A DNA stretch of 64,000 nt from Clitopilus passeckerianus (Eukaryota > Basidiomycota > Agaricomycetes > Agaricales > Entolomataceae), in contig CALYLX010000144.1 of NCBI GenBank assembly GCA_944990035.1, positions 248,001 through 312,000 of the forward strand, written 5' to 3'. Below the pieces are notes generated by a model. The model ran no database searches and was not told the DNA's origin. It was given only the letters and a program-made list of their open reading frames with translations. This document shows, one piece after another, positions 42,792 through 54,714 of the stretch. Position 1 is the first letter of the stretch; each line of letters begins with the position of its first letter. The translations under genes were made by a program, and so were the position numbers.

Positions 42792-44913
42792 CTAGACTAT
42801 TGCTCGACTCCTGAGGCGTAATTCTATTCCCCCGCCCGCTGCCACTCGTATCAAATGCTCCGTTTCTTCCGCAGAATACAGTTGGCTTGGAGGACCTTCC
42901 ACAATGATAGTTGTCCACCCTGTGTTCACCAAGGCGTAGCGGAGGTCGTCGATGGGCCATGGAATGCCGCTAGGGCTGACTAAAACCTGGATAGTGGCCG
43001 TTGTGTGAATGGGGCGTTCCTCATCGTCGACCTGCATCTGCCGAGGTTTGCGAGTAATGCAAGCAACGGAAGCATTCGCATTAGTTACCCGCACATCCTT
43101 CAAGTTGAGTGCCTGAGACACCACGACGTCAAAAGCCTTCTCCTCCATTACATTGAAGGTTGGGAAGATGCTATCTTCGAGGAAGAGGGTTTCGATACTG
43201 GGGGATACGTGCGAAAGAATCTGTAGAAGCTCGCTGTTGGTGATCCCGGTAACGGCCTGCAGGACCAGTCTCGTCAGGGAGTCCCCGAGGATGAGAGAAG
43301 GGAAATAATTTGATGTCCTGTGTAAGGGCCATGGCTGAGTGTGACCTTGCCGAGGGCATACGGCGCAGCAGGGAGCTTGGTAAGTGTCAGACTAGAGTGG
43401 TCGAGATATATTTGTCCGGTAAATACCTGCGGAATATCGAATCTAAATGAATATCAATAGAGAGATGAGAGACGAATAATAGAGATTGCAGCTGGACTCA
43501 CCCTATCACTGCTAACGGCATATAGATAGTGAATCTCTTTAGCCCCTTCCAGTTTAGAGTCATGTGGTATATTTGTTCGAAGGTAACCATTGGAGTTGAC
43601 CACCCTCTATACCACGGGAGGTCATCAATAGCGAAGTCCTTGACCATGGACAATGTGGCGATTTCTGCGGTTATGACAGCAAGGAGTCGCTGGTCAACCG
43701 TTATGTTGGTAATTAATGGCGCCCGGAGAAGCAGAGATTTGCTTCCGTCTACAACATCATGAGGCAGGGGATCACCATCAAGTACGACCTGTGTTTGTTT
43801 GTAAGACTCCAGAAGAGTTAGTTCCGAAAATTACTTGATAAAATGCCCCATGAGCGGTTGGGCAATCACGCTCTTGACCAAAGGAAAGAAGCCTTTGACC
43901 GGATATCCGTCAGTGCCGATATTCTCAAAGTAGACTTGGATGAGGAAGGCCCATGATCTGCAGACTAGGGCACAGGACCTAATCGTCCTTTGCCAATAAG
44001 CCTTTCCATGGGAGACGTCAACCCAGGCAGGTGGTGGAAGAGTCTCTCGAGCAATGGCGAGCAAGATTTCCGGGGGAAGCTCGTGTACTTTGCTTCGGCC
44101 CCGTGGCCCTTGGGATACTGACGTGTTGGATTTCTTATGAAGGGGAAATATGTTGAATGAGAAGCCCAGAACATCCATTGGTTCGACCTCAGGCTCTCCC
44201 ATCCAGTCAGGTCTGACGAGATCCCGAGAACACTCCAGGACAAGGAAAAGGGCCGAATTGTCGGGACTGACTGGATATACGCTGTCAAACACAATGGGAT
44301 GGTTCGTGGTGTCGGATCCAAGTTGCACGCTGTTTACTTTAAGGATGTATTCCGGGGGACAGAGCTCTGAAAGCCCATTTCCGAGTTGTTCAGCCTCGAC
44401 ATCGACCGGCGCCAGTCTCAGTACGAACTGCAAGATGGGGAGATGATTTGCGGTGCTTCCAAATGCGATGGACATGGGGCGCAACACTCTAGCTTTCATA
44501 CGCTCTCTACTAACGCGATGACCTCCCCGGGCGGAAGCTAGGTCGTACGCCTTGCGATAGGACCGCGACAGGTATGATTCAGCTTCTGGCACTTCGATGC
44601 CTTCATGACGAAAGAGTCCCCGTGCGTCTGGACATTCCCGAAGTCTCTGTGATGATAGTGCATTGAATAACAAGTATCATGGCATTGAGAGGGCACGTAC
44701 CACGGCCGGCCTACGTCCCCATTGCCGGTGTGTGTGGTCCCCTGGGCTGACGATCATCACCCGGACGCCCGACACATCGCGGCTTATATCTTCATCCAAA
44801 ACCAAAGACAGAAGGCAGACGTCCGGAGAGATGGTTTGCAGCGGACCCGTGTTTATACTGGCAGAAACCCAGTATTCCCCGCCACCAGTGTAATGATCCA
44901 TCTGCGGACTCAT
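42792..44913 (-). pseudogene. F-box/LRR-like gene (FBX-2), probably frameshifted
   Basis: Exons: 44913-44701, 44646 to about 43843, 43788-43502 and 43442-42792. A clear F-box lies in exon 2 (VHELPPEILLAIARETLPPP ... SCALVCRSWAFLIQVYFENI). Later exons match the paralog at 10530-12177. Two single-base problems are seen. At the exon 2/3 junction the phases differ by one base. In exon 4 a G4 run (43283-43286) needs one more G for the conserved SLLSSSGDSLTRLVL reading, which the paralog (FLLSSSTRSLETLIL) confirms. With these breaks the product would be truncated. Upstream, 45239-44914 contains further coding-like sequence (IQARAYPPLLPPTRWNYLTT) in another frame, so the true start may be further 5'. 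Young pseudogene or sequencing errors. Confidence 0.68.
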
Positions 44914-45239
44914 AGGCAACGAGAGATTGACACCGAGCCCTTTAGCCTGCGATCGATTGTCGTCAAGTAATTCCAACGAGTGGGCGGCAGAAGAGGAGGA
45001 TAGGCCCGCGCCTGGATGTCAGCAGTATTCTAGCGGAGGAATGTTAAAGTTCAACTTAAACAACCTCTTACTTGCCAAATCGCATCGATGGAGCCGGCAC
45101 CCCTAGAAAGAAACAGAGCCAAACAAAAGCTCCGCTTCTCCCCTCCGCAGATACCGTCGCGTTGAAGTTTTCCAATACTGCTATATTTGCCTGGAGGAAG
45201 TAGGTGGCCCAAATTCGAAAGACAGGTGAGGTGATTCAA
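44914..45239 (-). other. Possible 5' exons of FBX-2
   Basis: A minus-strand frame from 45239 ends at a GTAAGAGG donor; an acceptor CCGCTAG then leads into NTADIQARAYPPLLPPTRWN, which looks coding and has a decayed counterpart near 61490. It joins the downstream FBX-2 exon only after a one-base shift near an AAAGGG stretch. Confidence 0.35.
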
Positions 45240-45715
45240 GCTGATTGGCCTACCAACTCCCGTGCGTGTGGGCGGACGATGAGATCTTTATCAGTACGCG
45301 AATCATTTACTCGTAGCCACGAAATCCGCTGCCCAATACACTTGCTTGACCTTTCGTGTCTCGTTCCGAAAATATGAATAGCATTATGTTTATCAAAAGT
45401 TTCTATTCGCAGGCATATTGATGCTAAGAATCTGGACTTGAAGCTTGAAGAACGATCGTCGTGACATCAACCGGCTTGACGCAACTGATATTCATCTCAA
45501 TCGGTATTGTCGGTCACGCTGGTCCACTGCTCCCCTGAGAATCAGGGGTCTTTAGTGACGATCCTCCTCCCATTTATCAAGTCGTTACTAGGCAGAACGA
45601 TGGTCGCGAATGCTGGATTCTCTACCACTCCTTCGACAATGACAACTCTCTCTCTATCTTACCTCCTCCAACCTGTAGCTCCTCGTCCCATAGGGCTTTC
45701 GGCCTTCGGAGACTC

Positions 45716-46896
45716 ATGAGTAGCTCCTCTTTCGACACAACCTCCTACTGCCATGGATCGACTCAGCCCACCGAGAAAGCTCTTCAAATTGCGTTTGACT
45801 CGTTTAACGGCAACAGTGCCGAGCCTTACGTCTACAAATGCTCAGGCTCGAGTGCACCCTACAAAGGCGGGACCACCATAACGGAATGCTTCTCACCCGT
45901 TACTCTCTGCATCGGTGCACATGGTCAACAACACGCCTGTGTAGTGGAGAACGACTGCTATCACGTCGATTGGACAGGGGATCGCGCCGCTACATGCAGC
46001 GATGGTTTGCTTCAATACGTCAGCATCCAGTCGCCTGGATTCAATACACCTTGTTGTGACTCTGAGTTCTGCACGAAAGCCGACTCCAGCAGTGGTATCG
46101 TACAGATTCAGTGTTCGGATAAGGGGAGGCAGCTGTGGCTTTGTGTTAACGATGGGAGTTCGGCGGAGTGCGTCAGGCCGGTGGATAATACGATTTGCTC
46201 GGGGAATTTCACGACTACAGCGCATAGCTCGTTGGGGAGTGGCACCTCGACCAGTGGCGGACATGGGCCTACATCCGCGGCAACGACAACCGGTGTCCCA
46301 AAGCAAACCGATACGTCGTCCAGTTCTGGGTCTGGGATGGATTCTTCGACTAAGGTCAAAATTATCGTCAGCTCAGTTCTTGTGGGAGTTGCGGTCATTG
46401 TGGTGTTGGGTATCTATTGCATCCGACGAAGGAAGCATAGGACAGTTGGTTTTACTAGCGGTAAGTCGCTCGAATCCATTCGTACTTGCTATCATGAGCT
46501 TACGCGATGATGTAGGAGTCGACTATCCGGATTCATATGGGAAACATAACATGCCATTGACAACCTACGAACCCAAACCGACGCCGCTGGCGACAGGAAA
46601 CTACTCCAGCGGCCAAAGCCAGAACCACTTGCTCGATCTACGAAGTACCAATTACGCCTCGGAAACGAATGTTTCCAACTACTCACGAATGAACTCGGGC
46701 GACCCGACAACCATAATCGATACGGGAGGCGGGAATCTTGGACCATCAACGTCTATATATGGTGGAGCTTTTACCTCTCCTGGACGGGACCATAATGTCA
46801 ATCAAGGCGCGCAGTACTTTGGGGGCGTTCATTGTAGGTCCTTCAAACAGGTACTTAGGCTCAAGGGCTGACCTGACGATTTCAGACCATGGATAG
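45716..46896 (+). CDS. Single-pass membrane protein with cysteine-rich ectodomain (TM-1)
   Basis: Three exons: 45716-46460, 46516-46833 and 46886-46896, giving 357 aa; the last exon is 11 nt and adds YHG. Residues 1-155 are a cysteine-rich domain (about 14 Cys; FDSFNGNSAEPYVYKCSG, CYHVDWTGDRAATC). Residues 160-210 are Ser/Thr-rich, as in a glycosylated stalk. Residues about 215-240 are a transmembrane helix (IIVSSVLVGVAVIVVLGIYC) followed by RRRKH, so the C terminus is probably cytosolic. The tail ends in NLGPSTSIYGGAFTSPGRD and a Gln/Gly/His-rich stretch, shared with TM-2. The start at 45716 gives no signal peptide, so an upstream exon may be missing. A receptor or cell-surface sensor is possible; the function is unknown. 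Confidence 0.72.
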
Positions 46897-47121
46897 TAAG
46901 AATCCGACCCGGCTAGCGCTTATGCTGCCTCGGAGAATATGAAGGGCTCCGAGCAGATCCAGGATTCTCGTAAAAAAATATCTAGTTGGTGACAAAGATT
47001 GGGTTGGAGGATCGCCCGAAAGAACCTCAAATGGGACTTTGTCTTCACTCAGGAGTAGACGGGATATTCGTAATATTTATACTAACGTCGTGTTCTTTAT
47101 AAAAGACCTTACGCTCAGCTC

Positions 47122-49069
47122 CTAATCGAAAGCTCCTGCCGGCATCCGTATCCTGTTCCCGACCTCCAGAATCTTCAGGTCAGGAAACGCCTCCTTTAAC
47201 TTCCTTCGGACGTCCATAATTAGAAATACATCCACTTCCTTCAAACAAATTCTCAGCTCTTCGAGCTTATTCCACCCGGAGAACACCTGTTCCAATGTAA
47301 TAGTATTCTCCATCTCCCGTAGGAACGCGCGGTGCCTTTCGTAGATCTCCTCTACAGACAAGACATCGTACGATGGGTCAACCCGGATAGATCGTTCCGA
47401 GTTCCGACATACATGCGGTTCTTGGGGTTGGGACCCGCCGGTTCCTCTGAATGGGGCGTATTTTTCATCCAAAAAGATACCCAGGTTCAAGGTGAGAAGG
47501 TTAGGCAGATATTTCGCCATGAGCGTGAGGTGATCAGGAGTTAGAGTGATTAACATGAGGGAGAGATGTTGAATGTGCGTCAACGCTTCTTCAAATACGA
47601 CACGGTTTGGGCGTGACAGCCCACAGTTCTTTTTGAAAAATGTTTCAAGGTATGTGAAGCAAGTTGGGTTCCGTGGGCTAATGATGAGTGTTTGAATGTT
47701 TTTGTGTCTCTTCTCGGAGTAACAACTGAATAGGTATGCTTGCGCTGTGGCAAGTTCCCACGGAGAGACTGTTGCACCCCCAAAATTGCATACGACCTCC
47801 AGATAGATCAAATTTCTCAGTGTAGGAGGAACGCATCCATCCGGGGTAATTAAAGCCGACGTATGAACATTATGACCTACTAGCCGTAGATGGGTTATGG
47901 TGGACTGGTGAAGGTTCAGAAAGCGGGTCGCAGCCTTGAATGACAGCAGGTTCCCCGGGATGATGGAACAGTGTGTTAAGTTTGGAAATGGTATCCAGGA
48001 CGGGAGAATAGTGTCGATGCTTGATGCAGTAGTAAATTGAGATTCACAACGAGGATTGTGGATGTAGATGGAGGAGGAGCATAAAGCTTCCAGAATCCGA
48101 TCGAAGATCTCTTTTTGAAACACAGACCAGACCGTCTCCAAAGAAAGTCTCCTGATATTGGGCCCATTCGACAACTCTTGAAGGGAGGAGGTTCCCGATA
48201 ACCGACAACACCGACTTGCAATCAGTTGAAGGAATAGATAGAAGCTCTCGAGCACCTGCATGTGATTCGATCTCTCTCGTTGGCCGCGCCAGTACCCTGT
48301 TTTGACTTCTAAACTTTCCAACTTGTGTAAAGCCTGATGATACCGCTTGAAGTTAAATGGAGGGCGGGTCGCGGTCAAAAATATGCCTCCCAGCTGTGTC
48401 GCGGCAGCCTCAAAGCGAACATTTTGAAGGGTCATGCTGTCGGGGCCCAGAATGTGAGTTTGATATCGCCACGCTGAGGAGGCAAGATATGCGAAGAGAA
48501 GAGGAGGTTCGCTGTAAGAGCCTTTATATACTGAAGGCCAAGGCTCGGTGACATTAAGGGCTTGGAGACATGGTAGACTGACGAGTAGTCGATGAGCAAG
48601 GTTAGGTATTTGGAAGTGATATAAGGAGGTAGATGCCAAGCCGACCGTTAGCAGCCATTTGCGAGATTTTGAAGGAAGGGAGTTATCATATCGATTGAGA
48701 ACGTCTGATCGGAGCTCTATCCGTCGAATCATTCGAAGGTTGCATGGTTTACTGCACCATGGATCAGGACCACATTAACAAAGCGTACTAATGTGGCACT
48801 CACAGTAGCAGCTGAAGGTGCTTTCGCTGCACTCTCTTCTGATGTATCCGATCTGAAATGGTAGAAGGTGTCGCGTTGTCAAGAAAGAGAGGAATCTTGA
48901 AGCATTTCACTCCACGAGCTAGGTACCAGAATAAATGGTCGACCAGCCGAAGCGTCCGTAGGGTCTCATCATCGGCATGGTTGGCAATCTCTAGTAGAAT
49001 CTCATCCGGGAGCAATGAGAGATATCTGCTGGATGGGGTGTTACCTCTCCATCCGCGTAAGCAATCCAT
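47122..49069 (-). CDS. F-box/LRR-like protein (FBX-3), intact
   Basis: Two exons: 49069-48804 and 48751-47122, joined in phase 2 across a GTGAGT ... GTGCAG intron, giving 631 aa. The F-box is at residues 18-60 (SLLPDEILLEIANHADDETL, then RLVDHLFWYLARG). The remainder is a degenerate leucine-rich repeat region typical of mushroom F-box proteins (for example LTHIQHLSLMLITLTPDHL and LPNLLTLNL). It is predicted to be an SCF substrate receptor. FBX-1 and the remnant at 53990-54536 are its closest relatives here, and this is the only complete member of that subgroup. An R2 block lies upstream in the opposite direction. Confidence 0.82.
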
Positions 49070-49299
49070 GTCGAAGATAAAGAGCCACTCCTGTGGGGAT
49101 GAGCTGCAGGTCTGGTCGAGCTAAACTTTATAGCTCTCAGAAAGCCCTGTTATTATCATCACGATGTCCACAGCTGATAGTATACAAGTCATGTCGCCAG
49201 AGTATATCCCAGTGGGTGTCACAGTTTCACGTAAGGCCCTACTGTCTGCATCCCGCGAGAGCGGACAGTGGTCATGGACAAAAAGATGAAGGCTCGAGA

Positions 49300-51720
49300 T
49301 ATCGATTCATTTGATGTTAGAGGCGCTTCCAGCAAACAGCGCCGCTTCAAGCAGGCTGATAATTGTGACCAGAACAAACCGTGCTTACACCTTAGCTTAG
49401 TACCTCATGGGTCCTCCACCAGTTCTCGATAAACGCTGGATTCTGGTGGCATTGATCGTAGTGGAACGAGGGCAAGATGGAATTGAAGCGGAGATTCAAT
49501 CTTAAACCTTAAGCTTTCCTGACCACCACCTCTGGCCATCGTGTCGCTCATGCCGCAACATGAGCTTTTAGCTTGCTCTCCTTCTTCGCCAACATGTGCA
49601 CATATCTGAGCGAATCTTAACTTCCAACATGTAGTCCTTGAAGACAACTCTCTTCTCACATGCCTCCCCATGATGTCGCGACCACACTAGCCATTGTAAG
49701 CAACGGATTCAGAACCCACAATGAAGGGCCACCCACCTGCTGCTTCATACTCGCTGCCCTCAGCTCTAGCTGCTGTGTGCATAACAAAAGCTACATTCTA
49801 GATAAGATTGACGGTGAATCCAGGCATTCGGCTCCATTCTTGTGGATACTGACATTTGCTGTCCAGATCACCTCCACACGAACATAATATGTTCTACATC
49901 ACAGGGTGAATATCCGACTCTCATCTGCAAACGAAAGGAGGTCACCGAAGACAACATACCTCATCCGCGTCAAACATCCTCGATCCCGTCGCATATCATG
50001 CATGCCGTTCTGGAACTGAAGTTCCCCCCCGGACCTCCGACGTATCCCGTCCTCCTTTCAGGGAGCTGCTATCTCCTTCCTATGCTTCCGCTCTCGGCCT
50101 CGTCGGAGCGCTGCATTGTCATCTTGAACCCCCACCGTTTGACCGCATGGAGCTGCTACTTTGCACCCACCACGACCTAACGCTGCCCGTCCAAGCAGAA
50201 ATATCATATCAGCGTTCTTCTACCGGAGTCCATGGGAGCACCCCGTTGATGCAGGACGCGTTGTCAGAGGAAGAGGAGAAGAGGGCAGAATCTTCACATA
50301 TTTAGGCTACGAGGGAGAACGGTTCAAAATTCGGGAACGGACCTGCTGAAGAAGCTTCCACGAAGCCTCGTTTCTTACGGGGACGCAAACACCCTGCAAG
50401 AACATCCCGTTGCCGTCAACTCTGGCCTCGACGTTTTGCGCCTCATAAGGCATATACCAACCACTGCTGCAGTTTTGACCAGGGAACGTGCAGACTCACG
50501 AGGACTACAAACATCCCGTCTCGTCATTATGTTTCGCCTCGAGCTGCAACACCCCGACTCCCTTCACTTTCACTTCACCGCCGAGACCTAGGCTGCCATA
50601 TCCACCACATTCCACCACCCACTCCCGCCACCAAGAACCTAGTGGCCAGCTGCCCGACAGCAGCGCGAGCGCCACCTTTCCCCGCTGCTGCCATTTTGTC
50701 TTCATACGTATTGCTGGCGTCTACGGGAGTATTCCAGGAGGTGCCGAATACACTTCGCACCGGTCACCGACACACCCGTCTATCTGAGCTCCAGGCTTAG
50801 ACTCCATGCAAACCGATAATGGGAGGTCTATGTCCCACCGCCTGGTCACTGGATATTCACCGTGAGCAAAAGGTTGAACATCCCAGCCTAAGCGCCTATC
50901 GCCGCCACCGTCCCTCTCCCATAACAACAACGTCCCCTGCAGCCATGCTCGTCGTCAGCAGTACTTGCTACGGTCACTTGCTTCCAGCTGCAAGCACCTC
51001 TATGGGGAAAAAAAATTACATTCCAAATCTCAGGACGAGCCTGATGGCTCCTGCGCCGACACCGGATAACTTCAAAAGCACGATCCCGAGTGGTGTTTGG
51101 TTATCCCAGCCACCAATGGGATGAACCAACGCTGGAAGCAGTCTTCTGCCTGCAGAAGCTATACGTCTCCAACGCAACGTCCATGGCGCTCTCTGTCAGG
51201 GTTTCTGCTCCCTGTAGCCCCTGCCTGCCATCCATCCGCTGCATCCGGGCCGAGGTGCAGGAGCCCTAGCATTGACGTCATCGGCCGCAATGACACCTTG
51301 CTCGCTCTGACCGGTCCTTACCCATGAAGGCGACGAGGTTACTAGCACCATGGTTAGCAGCAGCAGCAGCACCCCATCCCCACGAAGCCTCCACGTATCC
51401 CAGCCAGCGATACACTACCTCAAGCTTTAGGAGATGTCGCCAAGCACCTTCTCATTGTACGCTGCCACTTGACCATGTTGGTCGTGCTTCCCGCCTCCCA
51501 CCCAAACATGCAACAACGCCCATTCTCCCCTCGTTCCATGATTATCGCACATCTGGTATTCACGCGAGGTCTCACTTACCCGCTCACAATTCACTCCTTC
51601 GGACATTCCACCCGAGGGATGACCTGCTCTGAAACCCTCTCCCCCCTGGCCTCACCTCGACCCCGAAGCCTTCTTCGACCCTCTTCCCATACTACACACT
51701 TCCTTCTCTCTCTCTAATTC
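49300..51720 (+). repeat. Decayed R2 block, divergent from FBX-3
   Basis: It starts with GGAATTGAAGCGGAGATTCA (49470), like 54727, 59790 and 24610. An exon-like CCFILAALSSSCC stretch (49739-49777) precedes an intron-like GTGAATCC ... GTCCAG (49813-49866) and aligns with CCFILEALCSPCC near 54970. The body is Pro/Ser/Thr-rich in several frames without a full-length frame. It ends just before the BTB remnant at about 51940. Confidence 0.45.
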
Positions 51721-51964
51721 ATATATAATGAACGGAGTTGACTCGATCCGTACAATATCCTGTTGGTGTCATCGCCTGTCTTCTCTGTTTCTGGGTGCAG
51801 CTAGGTACATACCGCTTCTACTTTGCTTTCCTCAGTGGAAACAGTCATTCTTTGTCCTCAACACAATAGTGATTCCCTCGATTCAATTGATCACAGTTTA
51901 TATGCCTAGTTACGACAAAGTTACGAGCATATGGCAATTTCGCCTAGCGCATCTTTTCGAAGAC

Positions 51965-52260
51965 TCTCGTGGCGTGATCGCCGCGAAGCAACACGAGGCA
52001 GGCTGGACAGCTTTTTCATTTCAATAACGCCATATAGTGCATCCCTTGACGCCCTCAACGGATACTATGCAGGATACAGCCGTTTCCCAACCATGTTACT
52101 CCCAGTGACCTCTTCCGCCGAACTACCATGTCGGACCATTATCTGGTTCAGTCAAGATAAGAATGCAGAACTCACCTACGAGTTTTGAGATGACGTTCAA
52201 TTTTGTATTCACGCCGTTTATCTCAGCTCCAAGACTGGTGTTGCTGGTCACCAGAACGCC
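51965..52260 (+). pseudogene. BTB gene remnant (BTB-F): promoter, exon 1 and start of exon 2
   Basis: CTCGTGGCG (51965), ACACGAGGCAGGC (51990) and GACAGCTTTTTCATTTCAA follow the order of the BTB upstream element. An ATG at 52067 opens MQDTAVSQPCYSQ, matching the first exon of the double-BTB genes. An intron-like GTGACC ... GTTCAG comes next, then a decayed exon 2 (ACCTACGAGT and GTATTCACGCCGTTTATCTC match the BTB 1 signature region). An in-frame stop and loss of all later exons show it is dead. Confidence 0.7.
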
Positions 52261-52727
52261 CATCATCGTATCTAATTGGACGATACTCCGCGGGATATCC
52301 TCGTGTTACTGGTGGCTCGAAGACCGGAAAACATAGTACATTTCCATTGAATAATAAGTGTTTATACATCTCCGTTTGGCAAAAGCCCTCTAACACCTAC
52401 CGTTGTGCGAGGTAGGTAAATCCTGTTCCAGATTTGGCTAGCCCTCCCGTGGCCCAGCGTGGAGGATGTCCGAACGATAATTATCCACCTCACATGCCTG
52501 TCAACGTTCACAATATGAGAACCCGAACGTTCCGGTCAAATTGTATAGAGGACCACAGCTGACCACGGCGTCGCCAGAAGAATGAAGCCCGGGGAACAAT
52601 CGACGTAATGAAAGTACTCAGTTATTAACTTGATGACCACCACTAACCTCCCCCAACTCTCCTCCTAGGACTACCATCTGCGACTACAAATCCCATAGGT
52701 CCTTCAGCTTTGAAAGCCCGAGACACC
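52261..52727. other. Intergenic, no gene seen
   Basis: This lies between the BTB remnant and TM-2. A TM-1-like ectodomain would be expected here if TM-2 were complete, but I find no trace of it. Confidence 0.4.
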
Positions 52728-53619
52728 ATGAGCACTACACCAGGTGCCCCAAAGCCGTCGGAGATGCCGTCCGATTCTGGATCCGAGGTGGATTCTGCGA
52801 GTCTGGGCGGTGCTCTCGTTGCCGGATTACTTGGAGCGGCCGTACTCATTGGCATTTTGTGTTTCTGTTGCTTCAATCTAAAGAAATGTAGGAAATCTGG
52901 TGCCAGGCACGGCAAGTTACTCAAATTCATTCTTCCTCGATATTTATAGCTTAATGAATGGGGTAGGAGTTGGCTTTGCAGATGCATGCGAGGAACAAAA
53001 CTTGCCAGGTCGCAGTGACAAGAGTCCGGTGACCGCCCCCGCCAATCCGACGCCGCCAGCTGCAGTAAACCACCATAGCAGCAAAACCAACGGTCCTCAG
53101 CCCGATTCGAGTAATGCTCGTGATATGCCGAAGTTCAATGTTCCCAACGACGCGCGAATGAACCCAAATCCAATAGCCGTGATCAACACACAAGGCGGGA
53201 ATGTCGGTCCCTCAATATCTACCCAGGGGGTAGGAGTTGGCTCTGCAACTGCAAACGGGAGACAGAACCCGGCCCCGACAACGCGGAGACACCCTGGGCA
53301 TTTGCCAGCCCGCGGTCGCAATAGTCTGGCGACTGCCCACGTCCAGCCGACACCGCCAGCTGCAGTAAACTCTCATAGGACCCAAACCAACAATCCTCGG
53401 CTTGATTCGAGTAAGGCTCGTTATCCGCCGAAGGCGAATGTTTCCAACCACGCGCGAACAAACGCAAATCCAACACCCAGGGCCGAAGACGGAAATGTCG
53501 GACCCTCAGCAGCCATCTACGGTGGAAACTTTACTTCTCCGGGGAGGGATTATATCCTTCATCAAAACACGCAAGTATACGGAGACCTTAATTTCACTGT
53601 AATATCCCCGGGTCTTTAA
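52728..53619 (+). CDS. Single-pass membrane protein, ectodomain lost (TM-2)
   Basis: Two exons: 52728-52911 and 52967-53619, giving 278 aa. The intron is GC-AG (GCAAGT donor at 52912) and sits at the same position and phase (after the first base of a Gly codon, G|GV) as intron 1 of TM-1. Residues 1-30 are a Ser/Pro-rich stalk like that of TM-1; residues 32-56 are a transmembrane helix (GGALVAGLLGAAVLIGILCF) followed by a Lys/Arg cluster. The cytosolic part contains two tandem copies of an 89-codon unit, and only the second ends in NVGPSAAIYGGNFTSPGRD, the motif shared with TM-1. The cysteine-rich ectodomain of TM-1 is absent, so the gene is probably truncated at its 5' end, or the start shown is internal. 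Function unknown. Confidence 0.68.
52967..53480 (+). repeat. Internal tandem duplication in TM-2, including the splice acceptor
   Basis: The two copies begin GGGGTAGGAGTTGGCT at 52960 (unit 1) and 53227 (unit 2), offset 267 bp (89 codons). They share CCGCCAGCTGCAGTAAAC, GATTCGAGTAA and GGAATGTCGG-type words in order. In unit 1 the GGGGTAG part is the intron 3' end; in unit 2 the same bases are coding. Confidence 0.8.
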
Positions 53620-53989
53620 TGGGGTTCAGTCGAGTCATCTCCCCGTATGTCGACTAGGAGGGCGCACTGGCCAGTAGGTGGATCTAAATTGGGTGTGGTC
53701 CCTGAAGAGTGGTGAATTCCGGATGGAATTTGGTTTCATTTTTTTTGCCCAGATGTTTACGGTGACTTACAGAGGTGACGGACTCCATGCGTATTTTCTT
53801 TTGGTGCCTTTGGGTAGGATTCATTGGGACTATTACTTGTTATCATCGCCACTATGATACTCTTACGCGTAATTCAATCTATCGAACCTTTCCGGACTCG
53901 TATACCGTACCGCATGAAGAACGCCTGCTGATACCCAGACTCCAATCTTAATTGCGTCTGAGCGTCCGAACCATACCCATACTAAACTT

Positions 53990-54536
53990 TCTCAACAGCC
54001 GCTCAACTCGTCGACGTTACTACAGGGATTCAACCTTGAGCCTGAAACTTGGTCGTCCACCAATGCTGAACGAGATTCTTGAAAGAGCTCTATGAATTGA
54101 ATCTCACCTTCAACATCTTCCCTATGGGCTTCTCTGTGTTCGCGTAAACAAAGGAAACCTTGAAAGGAGTGTACTTTCGCTTCAAAATGATACGCAGATT
54201 TAGGCAACGAAGGCTCGGTGCAGGTTCCCCAGGGGGCTCGGTGGGGCAGCATGTTAGAGCTGTAAACGTGAGTAAAAGGTGTCGGATGCATGATAACGCT
54301 TCGTCCAGTAGACTTTGAGAAGGGTTCCCAAAGCCAGAGCGTCCAGAAAGCAGCAACTCGAGGTCTTCATAATAGACGAAGACGTCCTACGAATGTTTGT
54401 TGCCTCCTGTCTCAGTCTATTCCCAGTAAGATTTGGACAAGTACGCCCGGATTATCAGAAAGCGATTTTCGACCATCTGTTCCGATATCTGAACGTAGAA
54501 ACTAAGAAGCAGGGAAATATACCCTCAAGAGATTGA
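53990..54536 (-). pseudogene. Fragment of an FBX-3-like F-box/LRR gene
   Basis: The minus strand gives LLDEALSCIRHLLLTFTALT and SLRCLNLRIILKRKYTPFK, which match FEEALTHIQHLSLMLITLT and NLLTLNLGIFLDEKYAPFR of FBX-3. Further 5', IRAYLSKSYWE matches its TAQAYLFSCYSE. Frames change and stops occur, and no F-box exon is present. Only the C-terminal third is left. Confidence 0.7.
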
Positions 54537-54714
54537 TTTGCCCGTTGACGTTGCTTGTGTGCGGCCGTGTGGGGCGAAATTTCAGAAACGCGGCTTCGAG
54601 ATGAGGGTGTATGAGTCCCGTAGTAGCCAGTACTATCGTCCAGCCTAATCGTAATATCTCAAGCCTCAAGGACCCTCTCTTGAACGTTCCTGTCAAGATG
54701 GGTCATAGAGACAT

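Noticed and set aside
45507..45719. Plus-strand frame just upstream of TM-1 as its signal-peptide exon
   Set aside because: It is in another frame and ends in a stop that overlaps the TM-1 ATG; no splice pair joins it cleanly.
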